Shown here one piece after another: positions 22,763 to 29,816 of a stretch of 64,000 bases of DNA. The translations under genes and the position numbers were made by a program. Source of the DNA: a virus; the IMG/VR virus record IMGVR_UViG_3300012271_000928, positions 1 to 64,000 of that record; one strand, 5' to 3'. How positions within the stretch are numbered: position 1 is the first letter of the stretch; every line of letters starts with the position of its first letter. Under the pieces are notes generated by a model. It saw nothing but the letters and a program-made list of their open reading frames with translations. It was not told the origin of the DNA and did not search any database.

Positions 22763-22996
22763 TCAAACCTCCGTTCTCATCCAAGCAAAAGGAACATGCA
22801 ACACATAGCGATCACAGTAGACTCGATGCAAGCGACGGTCAAGGAGGCCACAGCGACGCCTTCGACGCTCCACAAACAAAAACCCCGGCTGATTGAGCCG
22901 GGGGGCGTGGTGCGTAATGTGCCACAGGTGCCAAGCTCCCCACAGGAAGATCACGGAGCACAGGAACGCGAGCAGGCCGTGCAGGAAACGGGTCAT
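22763..22996 (-). CDS. Possible small membrane protein, uncertain
   Basis: A 77-residue frame with an N-terminal membrane helix (FLHGLLAFLCSVIFLWGAWH) then a very basic stretch (VERRRRR). There is no ribosome site, and a strong terminator hairpin lies inside the second half. Either only the first part is coding in another form or the frame is chance. Confidence 0.3.
   Translation of the reverse strand: MTRFLHGLLAFLCSVIFLWGAWHLWHITHHAPRLNQPGFLFVERRRRRCGLLDRRLHRVYCDRYVLHVPFAWMRTEV
22876..22903 (-). terminator. Strong rho-independent terminator
   Basis: CCCCGGCT, five-base loop, AGCCGGGG, then TTTTTGTTTG on the minus strand. It separates the 23053 gene from the Nudix gene, and argues against the 77-residue frame through it. 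Confidence 0.85.
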
Positions 22997-23052
22997 GTGT
23001 CGAGGGGGGCAAGGGGGTTAGCCGACGCCCACCTCCTCCATAAGCGAATCAC

Positions 23053-24243
23053 TCAAAAGAGCAGGGACTCGCCCTTGGAGCCGGTGAGACGGAGGGTGTA
23101 CCACGTGTAGCCCTCGAACGACTCTTGCGCCTCCCACAGCTCGCGGATCTTGGGCCTGAGATAAGGCACACTCGATTGGTAGCCACTATAGTAACTGTGG
23201 TAGTGGGACCTCGGACGTGGATTGGCGACATGCTTGAAGGGCAGCTCACTGTAGGTGGCTTCAGGGTCTATGGTCATGTCCAGTGTGTAGAGTTCCGGAT
23301 CGTGCCCGTGGTACGAAACCAGAAGCCACTCTCCCTTGGGAGTCTTGACCACAAAAAAACGACCCCCCTCCATCCACCCACGCCACCGGCCATACGACTC
23401 AACGTCTTCCGGGAACGGCACCGTGGTTGGCTCCAGCGTGAGCTGGGCATCTTCCGGCGCCATCTTGGCCTTCAAGAACATGTTCGGCTTGTAGTACAAC
23501 CTCAGCCCCCCGTCGTCGTCGATCAACGTACGAACGTCCTCCCACGTCAAGGCTTCATCCGACTCCTCGATAAGGCTGCTCACCTTCAAGGACGCGCGCG
23601 AGTCCAGATCAAAGCTCGTGTTATCCGACTTCTTGGGGTCCGAGAGGACCTGCACGTAATGGCGACGCTTGAGCGCAGACAGGATCAGGGAGTGCCTCGC
23701 CTCCAGCTCCAACTCGTAATGCCCCCCCAGGTAGATCACCTCACGGTTGTCCTTGAGACGCACCCGGTCTCCCGGTTTGATGTCGCGCAGGCTCACCTTG
23801 GAGAGACGGGTCTGCGTGTACAGCTCCGCCGCCGCATAGGCCTCAGTACCCTCAACCAGGAGCCAGTTCTGACCGTCCGAACCTCGCGCCCACCGACACG
23901 CAGCTTGTATGACGCCACAGTCAATGAGGCTGTGGCGTAGGATAAGCTCCAGGTTGGCGCTGGGGACTTCGAGATCGAACCCTCTTGGGTCGGAGATTCG
24001 CCACACCTTGTTCGACGTGCGATAGCGCGAAATCACGTCCCCGATCTCAAAGCCCGTCACCCCCGTGTTCTCAAGGACGAACCCGGTTCCCGACCCCCAG
24101 GACTCCACAGACGCCTGCGACTGCGCGAAGGACGTAGCCTCCTTGTGCTCGCTCTCCTGGTAGGGAGTCGCGTACCCAAGAAGCGTATCTCCACGCTCCT
24201 GGAACTGGAGGTAGTAGGAGAGCGGGAAGTAGTGCTGTGTCAT
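23053..24243 (-). CDS. Large hypothetical protein
   Basis: A 396-residue mostly beta protein (MTQHYFPLSYYLQFQERGDT, SLRDIKPGDRVRLKDNREV, RFFVVKTPKGEWLLVSYHGH). A KPGDRVRL segment at about residue 155 looks like a small SH3-type turn. No family is recognised. AAGGGT precedes ATG 24243. It ends an operon that starts at the 25463 promoter. Confidence 0.7.
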   Translation of the reverse strand: MTQHYFPLSYYLQFQERGDTLLGYATPYQESEHKEATSFAQSQASVESWGSGTGFVLENTGVTGFEIGDVISRYRTSNKVWRISDPRGFDLEVPSANLELILRHSLIDCGVIQAACRWARGSDGQNWLLVEGTEAYAAAELYTQTRLSKVSLRDIKPGDRVRLKDNREVIYLGGHYELELEARHSLILSALKRRHYVQVLSDPKKSDNTSFDLDSRASLKVSSLIEESDEALTWEDVRTLIDDDGGLRLYYKPNMFLKAKMAPEDAQLTLEPTTVPFPEDVESYGRWRGWMEGGRFFVVKTPKGEWLLVSYHGHDPELYTLDMTIDPEATYSELPFKHVANPRPRSHYHSYYSGYQSSVPYLRPKIRELWEAQESFEGYTWYTLRLTGSKGESLLF

Positions 24244-24252
24244 GACGAACCC

Positions 24253-24474
24253 TTAGAGGTAACGAAGGCCTTGCCACTGCCGTGACGCATCCTTTTCGAC
24301 GTAGAGAATCAAGGCGTTTAGAGACGACCCATGAACCTTTTCATAGGCCCTCAAGCTCGGATACACCTCGGCCAACTGGAGCCCGGCTGTCCAGCCAGAA
24401 CCATCCCAGTACCGAGGACCCTCCGCGCCTTGAGACACCCGCACGAAGCCGTGGTCAAGCATCGAATCGCTCAT
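24253..24474 (-). CDS. Small hypothetical protein
   Basis: A 73-residue protein (MSDSMLDHGFVRVSQGAEGP, YWDGSGWTAGLQLAEVYPSL) with no recognised family. Its ATG overlaps the stop of the HEFVH gene (ATGA). Confidence 0.62.
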   Translation of the reverse strand: MSDSMLDHGFVRVSQGAEGPRYWDGSGWTAGLQLAEVYPSLRAYEKVHGSSLNALILYVEKDASRQWQGLRYL

Positions 24475-25430
24475 GACGTGAAGAGCTGGTTGCCCTGGCG
24501 TACCTTGTTCGCTTCCACAATCGTAGCGAAGGCCTCCGCCTCTTCCTCGTAGGGAATGAACGCCTCATGCCGACGAGTCGGTCGAGATTGCGTCGAGAGC
24601 AGGAACGACAGCTTTGCATCCTCGAACTTCTTCCGGTCGTAGCTCCGGTTAGTCGCCAGAAGGTCCATCTCCTCCATATGCTTCTCGACCTCACGCCAGC
24701 GCCTGGACCACACGTTCGCCCACTGAACGTTCTGCTGGGCGTAGTAGTGGATCTGGAGCGCGCAGAGGTCGAAGGGAGACGGGTTACGCATCGTCTGCAC
24801 ACGCTCGTGCATGAGACGATGCAGGAGGTTACTAAGATCCGTCTCAACCGCGAACGTTCCAAGCGCCTCGGGACACATGGGAGGCTGATTGTCGTCGTAC
24901 AACCCCGAAGCGCGAGCCGTCACCGTCGCCTCCGTGACCGAATCCATCATTTCCAGGGTGGGCATGTATTTGAACTCGCGCTGCTTCTCCTGGAAACGAT
25001 CCACCCACAGCTCGAACTCAAACGACTGCTCTCGCAAGCCGTCAAGCATGAAGTACACGAACGCTTCCGAGTGAAGGCTCGCATACATCTCGTTCTCGGT
25101 CATCTTGCGAAACCACTTCGCGAAGCTCAAGGTCGAGTCGTACGTCATGGTCCCCATGTGTACGAACTCGTGGAGGTAGTAGAGGTCGTGGACCACATCC
25201 GACTCGTACTCACGAAGCGCGATGCACCCCATCCAGGTCGTGAAGTGGGACCACTCCAGCTTCGAGTCCGTCATCTCAAACGCCACCAGGGGCTTCTTGG
25301 CGGGCGCATCCACCACCCCCGCGATGTAGCCGCCCTCTTGCTCATGCGAGGCTTTGAACAGCTCGAAGCGCCACAGGCTCCCCACCCACTCTCGAACATC
25401 TTCCGAATGTACAAACTTCAACTTCTTCAT
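24471..25430 (-). CDS. Putative HExxH metallopeptidase-like protein
   Basis: The 319-residue protein has YYLHEFVHMGTMTYD (HExxH at about residues 88-92) and, about 25 residues later, ENEMYASLHSEAFVYF, where a Glu could be the third zinc ligand as in gluzincins. The rest is helical. Family and substrate are unknown; a soluble protease is inferred. AGAGGTAG precedes ATG 25430, and a phage-type promoter lies just upstream, so this leads the operon. Confidence 0.65.
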   Translation of the reverse strand: MKKLKFVHSEDVREWVGSLWRFELFKASHEQEGGYIAGVVDAPAKKPLVAFEMTDSKLEWSHFTTWMGCIALREYESDVVHDLYYLHEFVHMGTMTYDSTLSFAKWFRKMTENEMYASLHSEAFVYFMLDGLREQSFEFELWVDRFQEKQREFKYMPTLEMMDSVTEATVTARASGLYDDNQPPMCPEALGTFAVETDLSNLLHRLMHERVQTMRNPSPFDLCALQIHYYAQQNVQWANVWSRRWREVEKHMEEMDLLATNRSYDRKKFEDAKLSFLLSTQSRPTRRHEAFIPYEEEAEAFATIVEANKVRQGNQLFTS

Positions 25431-25462
25431 GCACTACCTCTCTGTGTCGATGTACGGACCGT

Positions 25463-25491
25463 GTATACCACACAGAATCGTAAGCGTAAAG
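25463..25491 (-). promoter_or_regulatory. Phage-type promoter
   Basis: On the minus strand CTTTAC, exactly 14 bases, then GTGGTATACACG, about 35 bases before ATG 25430. Confidence 0.7.
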
Positions 25492-25492
25492 C

Positions 25493-25723
25493 TCAATCAG
25501 CACCGAACGGCCAAGGGGGCCACGACGAGTTTACCCAGGAGTCGTAGTCGCTGGCCACATCATCGCAAGCCTGCTGCTGGGCCTGGACGCACTTGGCCTC
25601 CAGGTCCACCTCGGAATCCGACACGTCGGGAACCTCTCCAGACCCTCCACAGGTACAGCAAGGGTCCTCGTAGCTCACGAAGAGGGGGATACGTCCTTTG
25701 CCTTTGCAGTCAGGGCACCTCAT
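25493..25723 (-). CDS. Small DnaJ-type zinc-finger protein
   Basis: A 76-residue protein with two CxxCxGxG motifs, CPDCKGKG and CTCGGSG, as in the DnaJ central zinc domain, but no J domain. An acidic helical tail follows. Such proteins may act as chaperone adaptors or disulfide helpers. It overlaps the end of the preceding gene; the start is uncertain between 25723 and 25732. Confidence 0.68.
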   Translation of the reverse strand: MRCPDCKGKGRIPLFVSYEDPCCTCGGSGEVPDVSDSEVDLEAKCVQAQQQACDDVASDYDSWVNSSWPPWPFGAD

Positions 25724-26021
25724 AGAGCCCACGCGCCTGAGCCTCTTCGTAGAGAAGCTGAGTCAGGCAGTAGCGGTAACGACCCGCACGATTGTAGGCA
25801 GGGAGGCCCCCTAGTGACGACGTTGCCAGAAGTGTCACATGCGACGTTTGACATGCCACATACGAGTCAGAGAGATCCAGTGATAAGGCCTTCACCACAT
25901 CGCGCTGAAGCTCCCGGTAACGCAACGGCAGCTCGGCCATCTCCGCCAGCATGGCCTCCGTCTCAGGCATCACCCACGAGTAGACGGTCGTGCTCAGTTT
26001 GGTATCCAACGTATCCTCCAT
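25710..26021 (-). CDS. Hypothetical helical protein
   Basis: A 103-residue protein (MEDTLDTKLSTTVYSWVMPE, LPLRYRELQRDVVKALSLDL) with no recognised family. ATG 26021 is preferred because GAGG lies six bases upstream; a TTG at 26087 is the alternative. A TTGAC/GTCAA inverted repeat near 26068-26089 lies between this gene and the divergent PAP2 gene and could be a shared control site. Confidence 0.58.
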   Translation of the reverse strand: MEDTLDTKLSTTVYSWVMPETEAMLAEMAELPLRYRELQRDVVKALSLDLSDSYVACQTSHVTLLATSSLGGLPAYNRAGRYRYCLTQLLYEEAQARGLYEVP

Positions 26022-26152
26022 ACAAGCCTCACCGAGAGGCGGGGTCTTTTCCCCGAGAAGGTACCTTGACATACCATGAATCGTCAACCCCCAAGGTCAA
26101 TACTTCTTTTGTGCTCCGAGTAGTCGTATGCTTTCGCCCCCTCGGAGACTCG

Positions 26153-26767
26153 ATGAACCTGGACAGCTTGAAATACGGCGCGTTGAACCGTCAACAGGTC
26201 CTCTCCCTGTCCAGGCCGACCCCATTCTTCGCGTGCGACGTCGGTGATCTGCCTCTGGTCGCCCCCATGAAGAACAGCGACCCTCGCGTACGGCGAGAGA
26301 TCGAGTTCGTGAACCACGTCATGAAGCGTAAGCCCCTCCCAGACGACTTCATGAAGCTGTGTGATCGGGACCTCCTCGCACCCTTCCACATGAGGCTTGC
26401 CAAGATCGGCGCGCCTCCGCCCCTCTGGTTGGAGCCTCTTGCCGGCCAAGTCGAGAGCTTCGTCGTCTACCTCAAGGAGCACTACCAACGGGCCCGACCC
26501 TCACAGCTTGCCCCCTACATTGAGATGAACTTCATGCCTGAGGCGACCCTGAGCGGACACTCGCCAGCCTACCCCTCCGGCCACTCCGCGCAAGCCATCG
26601 TGGTCGCGCTCGCGCTGCAAAAGGCCTACGGCAAGCACGGCTTCCTGGAGCTGGCCAAGGCGATCTCGCTTTCCCGGCTCCAGCTAGGCGTACACTACCC
26701 ATCCGACAAGAAGTACGGGGAGTACCTCGGGTACTGGCTCTTCAAGCGCTGCACCTTTCGGCTCTAA
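26153..26767 (+). CDS. PAP2-superfamily phosphatase
   Basis: The 204-residue protein carries all three motifs: KEHYQRARP (K-x6-RP), PSGH (in SPAYPSGHSAQA) and SRLQLGVHYPSD (SR-x5-H-x3-D). Members are vanadate-sensitive acid phosphatases acting on lipid phosphates, nucleotides or diphosphates. No membrane helices or signal peptide are seen, so a soluble cytoplasmic enzyme is likely. GGAG lies before ATG 26153. It is one of the few plus-strand genes and overlaps a convergent gene by four bases. Confidence 0.9.
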   Translation: MNLDSLKYGALNRQQVLSLSRPTPFFACDVGDLPLVAPMKNSDPRVRREIEFVNHVMKRKPLPDDFMKLCDRDLLAPFHMRLAKIGAPPPLWLEPLAGQVESFVVYLKEHYQRARPSQLAPYIEMNFMPEATLSGHSPAYPSGHSAQAIVVALALQKAYGKHGFLELAKAISLSRLQLGVHYPSDKKYGEYLGYWLFKRCTFRL

Positions 26768-26970
26768 GGCCGACAGCCTCCCACCTCGGATACCGAACCA
26801 TCACAGCCTGAAACAAGACGACCCCGGCGAGGAGGAAGCGGCGCGTTCATCGCGCGCTGCAACCGACCCATGCCGGGGCGTCCGTGTACCCAGGACCATC
26901 CCACTGCCGCAAGGCTGAGGCCTCCGTAGAAACAGGCGCTCATCCAAATCAGGGCAACCAGGGCAGTCAT
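26764..26970 (-). CDS. Small N-terminal membrane protein
   Basis: A 68-residue protein with one membrane helix (LVALIWMSACFYGGLSLAAV, about 4-23) and an Arg/Pro-rich tail. GAGAGC precedes ATG 26970. It ends in TAG and converges on the PAP2 gene with a four-base overlap. Confidence 0.55.
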   Translation of the reverse strand: MTALVALIWMSACFYGGLSLAAVGWSWVHGRPGMGRLQRAMNAPLPPRRGRLVSGCDGSVSEVGGCRP

Positions 26971-26990
26971 GGGAAGCTCTCAGGTGCGGT

Positions 26991-28586
26991 TCAGCTCACC
27001 TCATCGGGGCTGAACGTGTAGGTAACCGTGCGGGTGCCGTCAGCGCTCACCTGCATGGAGATGAGGCCCTCCTGCGTCGTCTGCTGAATCAGCGCGGCGA
27101 GCGCGGGGTCCACCTCGCGGGAGACCTGGAGGTTGTGTGCCGTTGTACCCTCACTGGCAGTCGTTGACAAGGACTTATTGAACTCCGACGGCTTCCTGCG
27201 GCGCATCGCCTTGGGACCCGAAACGCCCATGGCAACCTCCGCCCACTTCGCGCTGGTGTCGTCCAACGGGAGGCTGTTGGGAGTGTTGGATACGTTCGGA
27301 GCAGCGGACGAGGCGCGCTTCGTAGTCACGACCTCCTCCGTATCCAAGATCGAAGCCTGCTCCAGAAGCCAGGACGGCTCAGGCATCGAGCAGCTCCCCT
27401 CGCGGGTGAGCACCTGACGCAGCAAAGGCCTCGCATCCTCGGAGACATCCTCGAACAGCGCCGTCAGGTCCGGGGCTCCCAGGATCTGGTACTGATAGGG
27501 ACGGACATCGCGAGCCACCGTCACGAGGCCCTCCTTCTCCAGACGGCGAAGGGGGAGATCCACGAGCGCACCCGACGTATCGCTGTAGATACCGCGAAAG
27601 GCCGACACCACGAACTCAGACTGACGCACCGGGACCGCAGCCTCAGACGCTCCGAGATCGTTCAGGACCGCCAGAATCAACCTGGACTGGGCCTCGACCT
27701 CACCTCCATCTGATTCTCCCGAGAGGTTCGCCTGGACGTACGCCTTGGCCATCGCCGGAGTCACATGCTCGAAGGCCGGAGTCACCGAAGAGTAGCTGGT
27801 GTTCTGACGGCTCAGGAACCCCAGGTTCACCAGATCCTGAACGCGGCGGCTGATCTGAGCGAAGGGCTGACCCGTGAGCTGGTGGATAAGACGTGAAGAC
27901 ACGTCACCACCGATCGCCACGTAGTGCGTGAAGAGGTTCACGAGGTCCTTGCTCGGGGTCGGGAGGTCCTCGTAGAACTGAGCCTCCTTGAGCGCCTTGA
28001 CCTTCTTGTACGTACGGTAGGACTTCCAGTCCTGTTGCAAGCGCTCCTGCAACAGGGAGTTGAAGGCAAAACGGAAGGTCTCCACGTCGAAGCGGTCCGA
28101 CACGTGGCGAGTGCCGAAGCTCGACAGGATGTCCGTCAAGCGAAGGAAGGTCTCCTGCATGGCCGCCAGCTCATCGCTGCGAACGGTCTGCCTGCGAATC
28201 TTGAGCGTCTCATCCTGGAGAATCCCATACAGGTCGCTCATCTGGAAGACGCCCGGTGCAACCTCCAGGGGGATCACGTACTGAAGGTCCGCCTCCGACG
28301 ACTGGTTGCGGTCGTGGTCCCACCCAAAGATGCGGGCTCCCAGGACCGGAACCTTGGTCCGAGAGAAATACATCATCTCGAAGTGGTGCAGGAGCAGCGC
28401 GGCGTAACCGATCAGGGACGATACATTGCCGATGTAAATCGACTCGTCGAGAAGGTCCAGAGCGGCCTTGCCATAGCGCGCCTCAAACGCGCTCTGGTTC
28501 GTGTGTGGGGTGACCTTGAACATCTGGCTCAGGTCGTGGGTCGGGACGTATCCCTCTTCGGGAGAGGGGGTCGTTTGCGTGTCCAT
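26991..28586 (-). CDS. Large hypothetical protein with winged-helix-like segments
   Basis: The 531-residue protein starts at ATG 28586 with GGAGGATAGA upstream. Segments such as SRRVQDLVNLGFLSRQNTSY (about 255-275) and LPLRRLEKEGLVTVARDV look like winged-helix or replication-initiator-type DNA-binding helices. The first third (FEMMYFSRTKVPVLGARIFG) is unrecognised and the last 120 residues are low in structure. A role in DNA binding or transcription is a guess. A terminator lies upstream. Confidence 0.7.
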   Translation of the reverse strand: MDTQTTPSPEEGYVPTHDLSQMFKVTPHTNQSAFEARYGKAALDLLDESIYIGNVSSLIGYAALLLHHFEMMYFSRTKVPVLGARIFGWDHDRNQSSEADLQYVIPLEVAPGVFQMSDLYGILQDETLKIRRQTVRSDELAAMQETFLRLTDILSSFGTRHVSDRFDVETFRFAFNSLLQERLQQDWKSYRTYKKVKALKEAQFYEDLPTPSKDLVNLFTHYVAIGGDVSSRLIHQLTGQPFAQISRRVQDLVNLGFLSRQNTSYSSVTPAFEHVTPAMAKAYVQANLSGESDGGEVEAQSRLILAVLNDLGASEAAVPVRQSEFVVSAFRGIYSDTSGALVDLPLRRLEKEGLVTVARDVRPYQYQILGAPDLTALFEDVSEDARPLLRQVLTREGSCSMPEPSWLLEQASILDTEEVVTTKRASSAAPNVSNTPNSLPLDDTSAKWAEVAMGVSGPKAMRRRKPSEFNKSLSTTASEGTTAHNLQVSREVDPALAALIQQTTQEGLISMQVSADGTRTVTYTFSPDEVS

Positions 28587-28632
28587 TCTATCCTCCAATG
28601 GTTGAAGCAATCATCACCAGGAGAATGACACA

Positions 28633-28667
28633 AGAAACCCGCTCTCGTCAAATGAAAGCGGGTTTCT
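28633..28667 (-). terminator. Terminator after tRNA-Leu(CAA)
   Basis: AGAAACCCGCT pairs with AGCGGGTTTCT across a 13-base loop; TTGTG follows on the minus strand. The T run is weak. Confidence 0.65.
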
Positions 28668-28692
28668 GAGTGGTCGTATGACGAGCGTTAAG

Positions 28693-28774
28693 TACGGGGG
28701 GAGGGGATCGAACCCTCACGGCCGAAGCCACAGAATTTTGAATCCTGCGTGTCTACCAGTTCCACCACACCCGC
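28693..28774 (-). tRNA. tRNA-Leu (anticodon CAA)
   Basis: Type II: D loop GGTAGAC, anticodon stem CAGGA/TTCTG around TTCAAAA, variable arm TGGC-TTC-GGCC, T arm GAGGG-TTCGATC-CCCTC, discriminator A. The acceptor GCGGGTG/CCCCCGT has one mismatch. Confidence 0.85.
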
Positions 28775-28777
28775 ATA

Positions 28778-28850
28778 TGCCGCTGAGAGGACTCGAACCC
28801 CTTTCTCCTCCATACCACAGAGGTATCCTAGCCGGTTGGACTACAGCGGC
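28778..28850 (-). tRNA. tRNA-Thr (anticodon GGT)
   Basis: Acceptor GCCGCTG with CAGCGGC, anticodon stem CCTCT/GGAGG around GTGGTAT, T arm AGGGG-TTCGAGT-CCTCT, discriminator A. It is three bases from its neighbours on each side. Confidence 0.86.
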
Positions 28851-28853
28851 GAG

Positions 28854-28925
28854 AGCCTCACGAGGGACTTGAACCCTCCTCTCGGCATTACAAAAGCCGC
28901 GCGGCGCCGTCTCCGCTTGGGTGGC
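28854..28925 (-). tRNA. tRNA-Thr (anticodon TGT), acceptor partly mismatched
   Basis: D arm GCGG/CCGC, loop TTTGTAA, T arm GAGGG-TTCAAGT-CCCTC. The acceptor GCCACCC pairs with GTGAGGC at only five of seven positions. Its 5' strand is also the 3' arm of a perfect 13-bp inverted repeat (28914-28949), so the 5' end may have been rebuilt by that element. Confidence 0.68.
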
Positions 28926-28949
28926 ATGGTGATAAGTGCCACCCAAGCG
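28914..28949 (-). terminator. 13-bp inverted repeat overlapping a tRNA 5' end
   Basis: CGCTTGGGTGGCA, ten-base loop, TGCCACCCAAGCG, perfect. It follows the stop of the 28963 gene and could be its terminator, but no T run follows, and one arm forms the tRNA-Thr acceptor. It may instead guide processing. Confidence 0.55.
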
Positions 28950-28962
28950 AAGGCTATTCCAC

Positions 28963-29505
28963 TCACAGGTGCCTCAACCGCGCGGTAAAGACCAGGACCC
29001 GCTCGGCCCCCACGCGAGTGAGTCGGATCAGATCACGGTGCCCCATACGAGACAGGCACGCCGAGAACGCAGACGTGTTCACACCCTCCAACTGATCGCT
29101 CAGAGCTGTCAGGAGGTCGGAGTTGGAGCCCTGAAGAGTCAAAACTCGGCACGTGCGCGGCTTGGAAGTCCCCGACTCTCGCAGACGCCTCTCCGCCTCT
29201 CCTTGAAGCGCACGCAGGAGCAAAAGCTCTCGGGCGGGGAGACTACTCGGGTCGACCCAGGAGATGCCTCCTGACTCCTCGACGTCTGGCATGGTGTACC
29301 GGGTAGACGTGTCAGCTCGCAGCATGTCAGCCTTGAGCAAACGAAGCTCGGAGAAGAACGCTTGGGCCTCCTTCTCACGTTGTGTGACCCGAGCTTCCCG
29401 GACATCCAACTCGTGGGCGCGCTCGCGTAGGAGCGTGATCAGGGGCGCGAGCGCGCCCGCGAGGACAGAACGGGCCAGATCATCAAAGGTATCAGACGTC
29501 TTCAT
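28963..29505 (-). CDS. Coiled-coil hypothetical protein
   Basis: A 180-residue protein with a long helical region (ITLLRERAHELDVREARVTQ, EKEAQAFFSELRLLKADML; about 25-65) likely to be a coiled coil. The C-terminal part (DLLTALSDQLEGVNTSAFSA, RMGHRDLIRLTRVGAERVLV) resembles a winged helix. ATG 29505 overlaps the preceding stop as ATGA. Function is unknown. Confidence 0.66.
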   Translation of the reverse strand: MKTSDTFDDLARSVLAGALAPLITLLRERAHELDVREARVTQREKEAQAFFSELRLLKADMLRADTSTRYTMPDVEESGGISWVDPSSLPARELLLLRALQGEAERRLRESGTSKPRTCRVLTLQGSNSDLLTALSDQLEGVNTSAFSACLSRMGHRDLIRLTRVGAERVLVFTARLRHL

Positions 29506-29816
29506 TGCGCAAACCATGGGTGTGCCGTGACTCCCCGACCGCCGCAGTCGTCACATGGAGGATGAGAATAGAGAACCCCCTCGCCGCCACACGCGCCACA
29601 CTCAAGGTCGTAGAGGACCCCTTGGTAGTCACACCTCGCGCAGCCGTCCGGATCTTCCCCGTCTCCTTCCCCTCCGCAGGCCGGACACGGAATCTCTTCC
29701 AGGAAGCCATCCCCCCGACAGACCTCGCACTCGGTCTCCAGGAGGAGATCCTTTCGGACCCCCTCCATCATACAGACCTCGCACTCGACGAGCATTGTGG
29801 GAGGCATGGGACTCAT
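29502..29816 (-). CDS. DnaJ-type zinc-finger protein
   Basis: A 104-residue protein made of cysteine motifs: CEVCMMEG, CEVCRGDG, CPACGGEG, CARCDYQG, CGACGGEG and CDDCGGRG. This is the DnaJ central zinc domain, even slightly longer than its usual four repeats, with no J domain. It overlaps the lon stop (ATGAG), so it is made with Lon and may help deliver unfolded proteins; that role is inferred. Confidence 0.8.
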   Translation of the reverse strand: MSPMPPTMLVECEVCMMEGVRKDLLLETECEVCRGDGFLEEIPCPACGGEGDGEDPDGCARCDYQGVLYDLECGACGGEGVLYSHPPCDDCGGRGVTAHPWFAQ

